A DNA stretch of 38,946 bases from Acetobacter sp. GTDB taxonomy: Bacteria > Pseudomonadota > Alphaproteobacteria > Acetobacterales > Acetobacteraceae. The notes under the pieces are model-generated. The model did no database searches and was not told where the DNA came from. It was given only the letters and a program-made list of their open reading frames with translations. The DNA is taken from the NCBI GenBank assembly GCA_017474285.1, contig JAFVHT010000044.1, positions 1 through 38,946 on the forward strand, written 5' to 3'. A program made the position numbers and the translations under genes. Of the stretch, positions 28,254 through 36,452 are shown piece by piece; the first letter of the stretch is position 1, and the number at the start of each line of letters is the position of its first letter.

Positions 28254-28719
28254 TGATGTACCGCTTTTGCAAACCTTATCGGTGGTTGACATATGGACCG
28301 ACGGAGGGTGTAAGCCTAACCCGGGTCCGGGAGGATGGGGTGCGTTGTTACGTTATAACGGTAAAGAACGGGAACTTTCTGGCGGCGAGAAACAAACAAC
28401 GAACAACCGTATGGAATTAACAGCGGTCGCGGAGGCATTAGAAGCATTACGCCGCCCGTGTCAGGTTAATCTTTATACGGATAGTAACTACGTACGCAAT
28501 GGAATGACGATTTGGCATACGGGGTGGATTAAGCGCAAATGGCGCAATGCGGCTGGCGATCCTGTTGCTAATGTTGATTTATGGCAAAGGCTGCTTGAAA
28601 TTGCAAAACGGCATCAAATAGCGTGGCATTGGGTCAAGGGGCATTCGGGTGTCGTAGAAAATGAACGGGTTGATCAAATCGCCACACAAGCCCGCGAAAA
28701 AATCGAACAGGCAGGATAA
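28231..28719 (+). CDS. rnhA: Ribonuclease HI
   Basis: Degrades RNA in RNA-DNA hybrids. The 162-residue protein has the full catalytic set Asp24 ([16 protein letters not shown]), Glu62 (NRMELTA), Asp84 (LYTDSNYV) and Asp148 (ERVDQIA), with His138 in VKGHSGV. The first ~17 residues are an extension, so starts slightly downstream (ATG at 28237 or 28243) are also possible. It overlaps the end of thrB by 23 bp, implying coupled translation. thrB-rnhA adjacency is common in alphaproteobacteria. Confidence 0.96.
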   Translation: MRMGMACDDVPLLQTLSVVDIWTDGGCKPNPGPGGWGALLRYNGKERELSGGEKQTTNNRMELTAVAEALEALRRPCQVNLYTDSNYVRNGMTIWHTGWIKRKWRNAAGDPVANVDLWQRLLEIAKRHQIAWHWVKGHSGVVENERVDQIATQAREKIEQAG

Positions 28720-28834
28720 CCATCTAACAAAATGGCTGTTGAGTGTAGCGAGTAACTTACCAAGATATGCCCCTCTCTCTTTTATCCAATACGCATACTT
28801 GAATACCCATACTTGAACACAGTCGGAAAGTTGT

Positions 28835-28942
28835 TCATGATAAATAACGTCTATATTTACAATTTGCATGTGCTTTGATGGGCGAGCCTGTCAAAGACAA
28901 TCCGCCGAGTAAAACAGCGAGAGTGAGTGCGCGTATTTTCAT
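28835..28942 (-). CDS. Tiny putative secreted protein, possibly a gene remnant
   Basis: A 35-residue ORF starting MKIRALTLAVLLGGLSLTG followed by SPIKAHA and a short mature part NCKYRRYLS. The first 26 residues are a textbook Sec signal peptide with an A-x-A cleavage site, which argues that it is or was real. The mature part is too short for a known family. Another frame stays open from about 28869 into rnhA, so a frameshift may have cut off a longer exported protein. No good ribosome binding site is seen. Its start codon lies inside an 11-bp tandem duplication. Confidence 0.45.
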   Translation of the reverse strand: MKIRALTLAVLLGGLSLTGSPIKAHANCKYRRYLS

Positions 28943-28960
28943 GCTTTTTTCATGCTTTTT
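28939..28960. repeat. 11-bp tandem duplication over a start codon
   Basis: TCATGCTTTTT occurs twice back to back. Each copy contains the ATG (minus strand), 11 bases apart and so in different frames, which leaves the upstream ATG out of frame with the signal peptide. Confidence 0.8.
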
Positions 28961-29021
28961 CTCATGGGTTGATTTTCTTTTGTAAAGTATTGATGAGGTG
29001 ATGAGTGGCTTTTCTGAGGGA

Positions 29022-29219
29022 TTATTTCCAGACGTGTTTTTTCATGGGGGCGTAGCTATTTGTTAAGAAGACTTGATAATAGAAGGTTTCGGCTTTAGCT
29101 CTGTCTTTAGTTTCTTCTTCTCTTTGTTGGGCTTCTGCGGCGTTTTTTGCGATAGTAAGTGTGCGTAATTTCATGAGTTGTGTGGCAATATTGCCGGCGA
29201 TAACTCGACTTTTAGTCAC
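29022..29219 (-). CDS. Small hypothetical protein overlapping the lipoprotein gene
   Basis: A 65-residue ORF with a GTG start that overlaps the last 8 bases of the upstream lipoprotein gene, a layout typical of translational coupling. It is rich in Ala, Glu and Lys in the middle (AKNAAEAQQREEETKDRAKAE), likely one long helix, and ends FLTNSYAPMKKHVWK. There is no signal peptide or known motif. It is either a small partner of the lipoprotein or its C-terminus separated by a frameshift. I do not recognise it. Confidence 0.45.
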   Translation of the reverse strand: MTKSRVIAGNIATQLMKLRTLTIAKNAAEAQQREEETKDRAKAETFYYQVFLTNSYAPMKKHVWK

Positions 29220-30471
29220 AATGGACTGTTGCTTTTTGGTGTGTTTTTTGTCCCCATTTATAGTAGTTGACGAAGTAGTTTCGCCACGTTTGAGGCTGCA
29301 TTTGTGAATAAAGGGCTATGAGAGGCATATAATTCCCATGCTGTACGGCGATAAGCGCTTTGTCCCAGTTAATGATTCCCAGAGAACCAGCCGTGCCATG
29401 ATATGGCAGGGATTCCCAAAATTTGATGTCTGCTGACGGTGAATCCATAGTTGCTGTTGACTCTCTTAACATTGTGTGAGAGTGAGAGCCATAGAATTGT
29501 TGGTGCATTTTTTGTAATTGTTGGTGGACTTCCTGTAATTGTTGTTCAAGTTTTCTGATGGATGTTTTTATAAGTGATGGGTCTAATACACGTTCGATGG
29601 CACCCACGAAGATACTGCTAAATGTTATTTTATATTGTTCCCAATTGATTTGGGGTATTTCTGGTGGTGGACCTGTCATAAGGTGACGTTGCTGCAATTG
29701 TTGTTGGAAGTTTTGTAAGCCTTGTATGGTGTTGATGTTGAGTAAAGTGTCTATTTGATCAACCGGTGTGTATAAGCATAGAATCAAAAAGAGAAGTGAA
29801 GGCTTCGACTCATATATGAGGTTAAAAGCTCCCTCTGCTTTTCCTATTTCTGGGTGTGTTTTTTGATAGCTGAGTTGAAATGTTTGTAGAGTTGGTTGGG
29901 GGGCTGGTGTGGTATTGAGGTAGTTTTGCCATTGGGCTATTTGGTTGCGTTGGTTATTGACATCTTGTATGAGTTGAGCTCTTTCTTGTAAGAGGTGTTT
30001 TCTTTCTTGTATGAGCAATTTGCCTTCTTGTGCGACGACTTCATTACAGCCGATCATAAAATTAGCGAGAGTTTGTGGCTGTATTTGGGCGTAGAGGGCA
30101 TTGAGGGGTTGAGGATTGTTGTTGACGAAAAGCTGGTTTGTAGCGGGGATCAGATAATTTTTGACGAGTAGTATCGTGGGTATCCCTTGTCTTGCTTTCT
30201 GAAATGCTAAATCATAAAGCCCTTGTTGTTTGGCATTGACAGTTGTTGGGTTGATAAAGCAGGTTTCTTCATTAGGTGTTGGGTATTGTCCGTAATTTCT
30301 AGCGCCGCCTGTGATGTTGTTCCAATTATCATTCCAATTATTGTTCCATGTTCCCCATCCAGCACAGCCAGAAAGAGAAACGGCAAGACTAACACTTAAC
30401 AAAAATTTTAAGGGGGGGAGGGTCTTATTCTCACGGCATGAATTTCCTTTGTTTTTCTTTCTGTTGATCAT
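29212..30471 (-). CDS. Unrecognised large lipoprotein with coiled coils and a duplicated motif
   Basis: A 419-residue protein with a long basic N-region, a hydrophobic segment (LKFLLSVSLAVSLSGC) and lipobox L33-S-G-C36, so probably membrane-anchored by lipid at Cys36. The mature protein starts with a Trp/Asn-rich stretch (about 39-52). Two predicted coiled-coil helices lie near 148-185 (IQERKHLLQERAQLIQDV) and 310-336 (LEQQLQEVHQQLQKMHQQ). The motif PLNALYAQIQPQT (122-134) recurs as PLIALYSQMQPQT near the C-terminus (383-395). A hydrophobic LLFLILCLYTPV lies mid-protein. Gln is unusually frequent. No family is recognised; a possible partner ORF overlaps its end. Confidence 0.75.
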   Translation of the reverse strand: MINRKKNKGNSCRENKTLPPLKFLLSVSLAVSLSGCAGWGTWNNNWNDNWNNITGGARNYGQYPTPNEETCFINPTTVNAKQQGLYDLAFQKARQGIPTILLVKNYLIPATNQLFVNNNPQPLNALYAQIQPQTLANFMIGCNEVVAQEGKLLIQERKHLLQERAQLIQDVNNQRNQIAQWQNYLNTTPAPQPTLQTFQLSYQKTHPEIGKAEGAFNLIYESKPSLLFLILCLYTPVDQIDTLLNINTIQGLQNFQQQLQQRHLMTGPPPEIPQINWEQYKITFSSIFVGAIERVLDPSLIKTSIRKLEQQLQEVHQQLQKMHQQFYGSHSHTMLRESTATMDSPSADIKFWESLPYHGTAGSLGIINWDKALIAVQHGNYMPLIALYSQMQPQTWRNYFVNYYKWGQKTHQKATVHCD

Positions 30472-30745
30472 AATTTTTTATTTCCTATTATGTGCATATC
30501 GTTTTGTAAAGTGTTTTTTGTTCTCTCATTTCGAAGACCTCCTCCTAAAGGCTAAAAAGGAAATCTTTTGACTCCACTCTCGACGATAGAGTCATAACGT
30601 CTAGTGTTTATCAAAATAAAACACGCGAAAAAATGTTAAAAAATGACACTCAACGAATTTAACACAGAAATGATAGGCTTTTAACAATATTTTTCGTAAT
30701 AATGTATGAAGGGATAGAAGCTTTGAACAGTTTAAGGAGAAACAC

Positions 30746-32110
30746 GTGCGCATAGCAATGATTGGCGGCGGGTATGTAGGGTTAGTTTCGGCAGCCTGTT
30801 TTGCGGAATTTGGTATGCATGTTTCGGTTGTGGAAACAAATGCGAAACGCCTCGCTTTGTTACAAAGCGGGCGTGTTCCTATTTATGAACCCGGGTTAGA
30901 GGCTATGCTTCTTGCACATAGGCAAACAGGGCGTTTGGTGTTTGGAGATGATATGACGGCTGCTGTGCAAGGTGCCGAAGCTATTTTTATTGCTGTAGGT
31001 ACCCCGCCGCGAAAAGGAGACGGGGCAGCTGATATGTGTGATGTGCATAGAGTGGCACGTCAAATTGCACAGGCTTTAACGGGTTATGCTGTCATTGTTA
31101 CCAAATCAACCGTACCTGTAGGTAATAGCCGTCGCATTGCAGAAATTATCCGTGAGGTAAGACCTGATTTAGAGTTTGATGTCGCTTCAAATCCAGAGTT
31201 TTTGCGAGAAGGAAAAGCTCTTGATGATTTTATGCACCCAGAACGGGTAATTATTGGGCTTGATACAAAGAAAAAACATTATCCAACACGCGCTGAAGAA
31301 ATTATGAGGCGTGTTTATGCCGCACTTGAGCGTTCTTCTGTTGCGTTTATTTTTACGAGTTTGGAAACGGCGGAATTAACGAAATACGCCTCTAATTCTT
31401 TTTTGGCGATAAAAATCTCTTTTATCAATGAAATGGCGGATTTATGTGAAAAATTAGGTGCTAATGTTCAGGATCTCGCGCGAGGTATGGGATTAGATTC
31501 CCGTATTGGGTCACAATTTCTTGAGCCCGGACCCGGATACGGTGGCTCGTGCTTACCAAAAGATACGCTCGCTTTGTCTCGTATTGCACAAGAAAACAAT
31601 GCAATATGCCGCCTTGTAGAAGCGACGGTACACGTCAATGAGGGGCGTAAAGCCTCTATAGCAGGGCGTGTTATAGCCGCTTGTGGTGGGTCTGTAAATG
31701 GTCGGGTTGTGGCTATTTTAGGACTAACATTTAAACCGGGCACCGATGACATGCGCGAATCTCCTGCAATTCCTATTTTGCATCGTTTGGCTGAGGCAGG
31801 GGCGGTGTTACAGGTCTATGATCCAGAAGGAATGCAAACGGCGAAAGCAGTATTACCAGAAAAAATTCTCTATTGTGCAGACGCTTACACAGCCGTGAGG
31901 GGGGCAGACGCACTTGTTGTTATTACAGATTGGGAAGTCTTTCGCACTCTTTCTCCTCAACGTTTAGCACAAGAAATGCGTGTAAAACTTATTGTTGATT
32001 TGCGCAATATTTTTAACCCGCAAATCATGCGTCAAGAAGGCTTTGAGTATTACTCAATTGGGCGCCCTACGGATTGTCTACGAGAGGAAGGTTTTGTAGA
32101 GTCAAAATAA
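30746..32110 (+). CDS. ugd: UDP-glucose 6-dehydrogenase
   Basis: Oxidises UDP-glucose to UDP-glucuronate with two NAD+, feeding surface polysaccharide synthesis. The 454-residue protein has the NAD motif GGGYVGLVSAACFAE (8-22), VGTPPRKGDGAADM, STVPVGNSR, SNPEFLREGKALDDF, the catalytic Cys269 in GYGGSCLPKDT, and the C-terminal GLTFKPGTDDMRESPA. GTG start with a perfect AAGGAG seven bases upstream. It diverges from the lipoprotein gene across a 274-bp AT-rich gap containing an imperfect inverted repeat (TGACTC…GAGTCA, 30567-30592). An epimerase probably using its product lies 5.7 kb downstream. Confidence 0.96.
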   Translation: MRIAMIGGGYVGLVSAACFAEFGMHVSVVETNAKRLALLQSGRVPIYEPGLEAMLLAHRQTGRLVFGDDMTAAVQGAEAIFIAVGTPPRKGDGAADMCDVHRVARQIAQALTGYAVIVTKSTVPVGNSRRIAEIIREVRPDLEFDVASNPEFLREGKALDDFMHPERVIIGLDTKKKHYPTRAEEIMRRVYAALERSSVAFIFTSLETAELTKYASNSFLAIKISFINEMADLCEKLGANVQDLARGMGLDSRIGSQFLEPGPGYGGSCLPKDTLALSRIAQENNAICRLVEATVHVNEGRKASIAGRVIAACGGSVNGRVVAILGLTFKPGTDDMRESPAIPILHRLAEAGAVLQVYDPEGMQTAKAVLPEKILYCADAYTAVRGADALVVITDWEVFRTLSPQRLAQEMRVKLIVDLRNIFNPQIMRQEGFEYYSIGRPTDCLREEGFVESK

Positions 32111-32231
32111 AAAATACTCTCGTAAGATTAAGGGATTTTTTTGTTTTAAGAGATCTTGCACGTTGGGAGTGTTGCGTGTATAAAGCCTTATTCCTTGCGG
32201 AATAGTTGTGTATAGGTTAATTTAATATTGT

Positions 32232-32308
32232 CGGGGCGTGGCGCAGCCTGGTAGCGCGCGTGTTTTGGGTACACGAGGCCCCCGGTTCGAGTCCGGGCGC
32301 CCCGACCA
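32232..32308 (+). tRNA. tRNA-Pro (UGG)
   Basis: 77 nt with acceptor stem CGGGGCG/CGCCCCG, discriminator A and an encoded CCA. The anticodon stem CGTGT/ACACG encloses TTTGGGT, so the anticodon is TGG (proline). The T-arm reads CCCGGTTCGAGTCCGGG. The C1-G72 first pair is typical of bacterial tRNA-Pro. A short hairpin (TATTCC/GGAATA) lies about 25 bp upstream. Confidence 0.97.
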
Positions 32309-32345
32309 TTGTGTGACTATCGTCTCATAAAGCGGGAATGTGTTG

Positions 32346-32654
32346 ATGCGAGCACGTATTTATAAGCAATCCAAACCAGCTGGGCAATCTGGTCTCGTAG
32401 GCACACGGGAGTGGATTCTTGAATATGGGCAAAATGCCCCGCGGGTACAAGACACTCTCATGGGATGGACGGGGAGTTGTGGTGATACCCTTTCTCAAAT
32501 AAGACTTGTGTTTAAAAGCCTTGAGGCGGCTAAAGCCTATGCAGAGCGTGAGGGGATTGCCTATCAGGTTGAGCAACCTACTGTAAAAATTAAACGCCCT
32601 AAAGCCTATTCTGATAATTTTCGTGCTGATCGTATCCAGAATTGGACACATTAA
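32346..32654 (+). CDS. NDUFS4-like NADH dehydrogenase (complex I) accessory subunit
   Basis: A 102-residue protein of the ETC complex I subunit family, homologous to mitochondrial NDUFS4 (18 kDa), which stabilises the NADH-binding arm of complex I. Seen: MRARIYKQSKPAGQSGLVGT, WILEYGQNAPRVQDTLMGWTGS, GDTLSQIRLVFKSLEAAKAYAE and a C-terminal FRADRIQNWTH, all in family order. Start set at ATG 32346, which fits the usual MRARIY N-terminus; GTG 32340 is in frame two codons earlier. It lies between two tRNA genes, away from any visible nuo operon. Confidence 0.9.
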   Translation: MRARIYKQSKPAGQSGLVGTREWILEYGQNAPRVQDTLMGWTGSCGDTLSQIRLVFKSLEAAKAYAEREGIAYQVEQPTVKIKRPKAYSDNFRADRIQNWTH

Positions 32655-32702
32655 GCGTTTTTCTTTGGTGTTATTGCGGGCTTGTTTGTGTCTGTTTTTT
32701 AA

Positions 32703-32779
32703 GTGCCCTTAGCTCAGCTGGATAGAGCAACAGCCTTCTAAGCTGTGGGTCGCTGGTTCGAATCCAGCAGGGCACGCCA
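32703..32779 (+). tRNA. tRNA-Arg (UCU)
   Basis: 77 nt with acceptor stem GTGCCCT/AGGGCAC, discriminator G and an encoded CCA. The anticodon stem CAGCC/(A)GCTG encloses a loop with TCT, reading AGA codons. The D-arm AGCTCAGCTGGATAGAGC and T-arm CTGGTTCGAATCCAG are canonical. Confidence 0.97.
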
Positions 32780-32842
32780 TTTTGTTTCTATTTCTTTTTT
32801 GTTCATAGATTTATAGATTTCTCAGGCTCTTTCAAATAAGGT

Positions 32843-34033
32843 GTGGCTAAAGCGATGCGTGTTGCTGCTATTCTTCTTGCTGCTGGAACGGGGAGCCGTT
32901 ATACGGCATCAACGGGATCAAAAACGCCGAAACAATATGTGACGCTTGCGGGGCAACCTGTTATTCGTCATGCTGCTCAGGCATTATTGCCGTATGTGAC
33001 ATGTCTACAGCCTGTAGGGCAGCCTGATTCTCTTGCTGAAGCGTTAAAAGGGTTATCGGTTTTACCGCCTGTTAAGGGAGGGGAAACGCGCCAAGCTAGC
33101 GTGCGTGCTGCTTTAGAAGCTCTTGATTGTTTACCATTAGAGAAAAAACCCGATATTGTTTTAGTACATGATGGCGCTCGTCCTTATGTGCCTGCATATG
33201 TGATAAAAAACGTAATTAAAGGGTTAAAACATTATTCAGGGGCGATTCCAGCTGTGGCAGTTACAGAAACCCTGAAGCGCGGGAAGAATGGTGTTATTGA
33301 AAGCACAATCTCGCGGGAGAATTTAATGAGGGCACAAACCCCGCAAGGGTTCCATTTTAAGGTATTTCTGGATTTACATCGTTCTGCGACGGCTCTTACA
33401 GCAACAGACGATGCCTGTTTGTTAGAAGAGGCAGGGTTACAAGTGGCGCTTGTCGAGGGTGACGATAATAATATTAAACTAACTTATGAGAGAGATTTAG
33501 TGCGTCTTGAACAGATTATGGGGGCTTCGTTTTTGCCTCGTATAGGCTTTGGCTACGATGTACACGCTTTTGAAGAAGGGCGTCCGCTTATTTTATGTGG
33601 TGTACCTGTTGCCCATAACAAAGGGCTTGCAGGGCATTCTGATGCCGATGTTGGGATTCATGCTTTGTGTGATGCAATTTACGGCGCGTTGGCGGAGGGT
33701 GATATTGGACGTCATTTTCCGCCAAGCCAAGATGAATGGAGAAATGCCGATAGTACACGTTTTTTATTGCATGCGGCGCAGCGTATAACTGAACGGGGTG
33801 GTAAGTTGGTGAATGTTGATCTAACTTTTGTGTGTGAGCGTCCAAAAATTGGTCCTTACGTTCAGGTGATGCGTGAGCGTTTAGCGGAATTACTAAAAGT
33901 TGATGGAGGGGCTATTTCTGTTAAGGCAACAACGACGGAACGTCTAGGCTTTACAGGGCGTGAAGAGGGAATAGCGTGTGCAGCAACAGTTTCTTTGGTG
34001 ATGTACCCTTGTCACCGTGAGGAAGGATCTTAA
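32843..34033 (+). CDS. ispDF: Bifunctional IspD-IspF (MEP pathway)
   Basis: A fusion catalysing CDP-ME synthesis and the later cyclisation to MEcPP. The IspD half (1 to ~228) has LLAAGTGSR (11-19), KTPKQYVTL, VHDGARPY (108-115) and RAQTPQGFHF (163-172). The IspF half (~231-396) has GFGYDVHAF with metal ligands Asp239 and His241, GHSDADVGIHALCDAI, GDIGRHFPP and KATTTERLGFTGREEG. IspD looks compact between the QYV block and LPPVKGGETRQ, lacking a usual strand-loop. GTG is taken as start; ATG at 32855 is possible. The fusion is typical of alphaproteobacteria. With ispH, two MEP genes sit in this window. dusB follows after 42 bp. Confidence 0.96.
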   Translation: MAKAMRVAAILLAAGTGSRYTASTGSKTPKQYVTLAGQPVIRHAAQALLPYVTCLQPVGQPDSLAEALKGLSVLPPVKGGETRQASVRAALEALDCLPLEKKPDIVLVHDGARPYVPAYVIKNVIKGLKHYSGAIPAVAVTETLKRGKNGVIESTISRENLMRAQTPQGFHFKVFLDLHRSATALTATDDACLLEEAGLQVALVEGDDNNIKLTYERDLVRLEQIMGASFLPRIGFGYDVHAFEEGRPLILCGVPVAHNKGLAGHSDADVGIHALCDAIYGALAEGDIGRHFPPSQDEWRNADSTRFLLHAAQRITERGGKLVNVDLTFVCERPKIGPYVQVMRERLAELLKVDGGAISVKATTTERLGFTGREEGIACAATVSLVMYPCHREEGS

Positions 34034-34075
34034 GAGTTAGCCTTAAAAGTCGATACGAGGGGCAGTTTTGGAGAA

Positions 34076-35140
34076 ATGGAAAAGGACAAACAGACGCAAC
34101 TCGTTTTACAACCCATTGATTTAGGCGGTGTTGTCTTAGAAACACCTGTGATTTTAGCGCCTATGTCGGGTGTGACGGATTTTCCTTTTCGTCGCCTTGC
34201 GCGCAAACTTGGTGCAGGGCTTGTTGTGTCGGAAATGATCGCCTCATGGGCTATTCTGCGGCAAAATGAAACAACCTTGCGTATGGTTGAAAGCGTCGAT
34301 ACAACAGGGCTTAACGCGGTACAATTGGCAGGCTGTGATCCGTTGGCGATGGCTGAAGCAGCACGGATTGCCGTTGGGCATGGTGCAGATCTTATTGACA
34401 TCAATTTTGGTTGTCCTGTTAGAAAAGTAGCTGTAGGGCAAATGGCAGGGTCAGCCTTGATGCGTGACGAGAAGGCAGCGGCGTGTTTATTAGAGGCTGT
34501 TGTTAAAGCGGTCTCTGTGCCAGTAACGCTTAAAATGCGTATGGGGTGGGATTCGACACACTTAAACGCACCCAATTTAGCCCGTATTGCACAAGAGGTG
34601 GGGGTTCGTCTGATTACAGTACACGGGCGTACTCGCCAACAATTTTATCGCGGTGTTGCTGATTGGGCTTTTATACGGAAAGTAAAAGAGACTGTTAGTC
34701 TTCCTGTGATTGTCAACGGTGATATTCTAACTGTTGCCGATGCACGTTGTGCTTTACAACAATCAGGGGCAGACGGGGTTATGATCGGGCGGGGGTGTTA
34801 CGGGCGCCCTTGGTTTTTAGATCAAGTCTCTGAAGCGTTATGTTATGGACGACATAAGCCAGATCCTGATTTACAAACAGAAAAAAATATTGTTTTAGAA
34901 CATTACAATATGATGTTAACGCATTTTGGAGACAGACCAGGGTTACGTTTAGCGCGGAAACATGTGTCATGGTACTCTAACGGGTTGCCCGGGTCTGCAG
35001 CCTTTCGGGCCACGTTTAATCGGGTAGAGACGTCTACAGAAGCTATAGAGATGATCACAACATTTTATGATCGTTGTATAGAGACAGGAGTTTTACGTGA
35101 GGCACGTGTTTCACGTAACGCGGTCAATGAGCAGATGTGA
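34076..35140 (+). CDS. dusB: tRNA-dihydrouridine synthase (DusB/NifR3 type)
   Basis: FMN-dependent reductase forming dihydrouridine in tRNA D-loops. The 354-residue protein has the TIM-barrel signatures [42 protein letters not shown] with the catalytic Cys, [31 protein letters not shown] and [19 protein letters not shown] site precedes the ATG. In many alphaproteobacteria dusB is followed by ntrB-ntrC; here it is followed at once by a convergent decayed locus. Confidence 0.96.
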   Translation: MEKDKQTQLVLQPIDLGGVVLETPVILAPMSGVTDFPFRRLARKLGAGLVVSEMIASWAILRQNETTLRMVESVDTTGLNAVQLAGCDPLAMAEAARIAVGHGADLIDINFGCPVRKVAVGQMAGSALMRDEKAAACLLEAVVKAVSVPVTLKMRMGWDSTHLNAPNLARIAQEVGVRLITVHGRTRQQFYRGVADWAFIRKVKETVSLPVIVNGDILTVADARCALQQSGADGVMIGRGCYGRPWFLDQVSEALCYGRHKPDPDLQTEKNIVLEHYNMMLTHFGDRPGLRLARKHVSWYSNGLPGSAAFRATFNRVETSTEAIEMITTFYDRCIETGVLREARVSRNAVNEQM

Positions 35141-35197
35141 ATAATTATTCAGTCAAGGCGATAAAAAGATTATCTCATAATAAAACAGCGCAAAACT

Positions 35198-35566
35198 TTA
35201 TGTTGATTTCTTTTCCGGCTCTTTTTTATAGATGAATGCGCCAACAAGGCTTCCAATACCAACAACAAGAGTGCTAAAGCCTGTGATCGAGTGGCCACTT
35301 CAGACTAAAAATGTACCACAGAAGACAATTGTCATTCCAATAAGGAAACCAGATATAATACCAAGCGTACTATTTCTTGCTTGTGTCCTGATAGCGAGTT
35401 TTTCAATCTGTATACGGTGTTCTAATTGTGTTTCTGCCATTCGGATAATCCGATCTGCAGCATTAGGAACGGCGTCGTTGTAACGAAGTAGTTGCTCTGG
35501 TGGTGGAAGTGGTCCGCTATGGATGGATAGTTGTCGCCGTGTCTGTTGGAGTGTAGATTTACTCAT
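35198..35566 (-). pseudogene. DUF2335 membrane protein gene, interrupted by an in-frame TGA
   Basis: The frame reads MSKSTLQQTRRQLS, then the DUF2335 signature SGPLPPPEQLLRYNDAVPNA and ADRIIRMAETQLEHR, then a first membrane helix (LGIISGFLIGMTIVFCGTFLV). TGA at 35302-35300 follows, after which the same frame continues as SGHSITGFSTLVVGIGSLVG, the expected second helix, and ends EKKST at TAA. Ignoring the TGA gives 122 codons of normal family shape. It may still make an 88-residue one-helix product. The DUF2335 function is unknown; members occur with mobile or defence genes in proteobacteria. Confidence 0.85.
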
Positions 35567-35720
35567 AAATCTGTATGGCTTTTTTTAGTTCTTGTCCGAT
35601 GATATTCCAGTCTGCAACAAGGGCTTCACAATCGTTTTTCTGTGAATCTCATGGAATGTCATACACATTGAGGCGTCCTCCTATGTCAAGAGTAGAAGCC
35701 ATATCTTGCAAAAAGCCCAT
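35559..35720 (-). pseudogene. Small gene upstream of DUF2335, interrupted by an in-frame TGA
   Basis: From ATG 35720 the frame reads MGFLQDMASTLDIGGRLNVY then DIP, meets TGA at codon 24 (35651-35649), and continues in frame as DSQKNDCEALVADWN, IIGQELKKAIQIYE to a TAA that overlaps the DUF2335 start by 8 bp. The overlap and the coherent acidic/amphipathic sequence on both sides of the stop suggest an original 53-residue protein coupled to DUF2335. No family name is known to me. Confidence 0.55.
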
Positions 35721-36018
35721 ATCAGAAATATATCAGAAATAAATTCTATTGGAGTCATGTTATTTAATACTAGTTACTTCATATTATGCACATAATGTAA
35801 AGTAAAGTTGATGTTGTGCTTAATTTAAGTGTGCAGGATAGGGAGAAAGACATCAAGGGGGTATAAGGAAATGTTAGAACACGAATAACTACTTTAAAAG
35901 ATCTTAAAAAATCAATTAAGAAACTATAGCAGGAAAGAATCTTTCCGACTATATTTGTAGTGTTTAGATGCCTAAACGTTGATGTCGTGGTTTTGGACAA
36001 TAGGAAAGGAAACGCTTC
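35721..36018. other. 298-bp AT-rich intergenic region
   Basis: Holds the divergent promoters of the decayed DUF2335 operon and the host-attachment-family gene. A near-repeat (ATATCAGAAATATATCAGAAATAAAT) lies at its left end, split here as two ATATCAGAAAT copies 11-12 bp apart. No ORF, RNA or clear hairpin is visible. Confidence 0.4.
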
Positions 36019-36432
36019 ATGAAACAAGCTCAAGACGGACTCGTGGTCTATGTTGTCGCTAGTGCAGATGCTGTGCGATTTTTGCATGATGCAGGCGATG
36101 CGTTACACGTTAAGAAAGAATTTGACACGCACCATGGGCATGGACATGAGGGAACACCAGGTCGGCTACACGCTGGTGCCTCACCTGCCGATCGGAAACG
36201 TGATGCGTTTGGCCGTGTTGTTGCCGATGAAATGAATCATATGTCTCATAATGTCGCTGGGTTTGTTTTGGCAGCACCTGCAGCTGTTCTCCATAGTATT
36301 CGGGAGCATTTGAATAAGGCAACTGCAGCAAAAGTCATTACAACGCTTTCCAAAGATTTGGGTAATACACCAACGCATCATTTGCGCGAACATTTCGACA
36401 TTCCAGCGACAGGGTGGGTTTTGCCCAAATAA
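36019..36432 (+). CDS. Host attachment family protein (PF10116-like)
   Basis: A 137-residue protein of the family named for proteins required for attachment to host cells in Agrobacterium. It also resembles the baeRF/eRF1-like archaeo-bacterial fold. Seen: VVYVVASADAVRFLHD at the start, a His-rich linker DTHHGHGHEG, DRKRDAFGRVVADEMNH, FVLAAPAAVLHSIREHL and a C-terminal helix with LSKDLGNTPTHHLREHF. There is no signal peptide, so a direct surface role is doubtful and the family name should be read with caution. Good AGGAAAGGA site. An MBL hydrolase follows 20 bp downstream. Confidence 0.82.
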   Translation: MKQAQDGLVVYVVASADAVRFLHDAGDALHVKKEFDTHHGHGHEGTPGRLHAGASPADRKRDAFGRVVADEMNHMSHNVAGFVLAAPAAVLHSIREHLNKATAAKVITTLSKDLGNTPTHHLREHFDIPATGWVLPK

Positions 36433-36452
36433 AATAAGGAGGAGGCGAAGCC

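Noticed and set aside
28579..28869. 96-residue minus-strand ORF across the end of rnhA
   Set aside because: Its second half is the antisense of rnhA; only its first part could be a shifted remnant of the tiny secreted gene.
34030..34575. 181-residue minus-strand ORF
   Set aside because: Antisense of dusB, whose own frame has clear family motifs.
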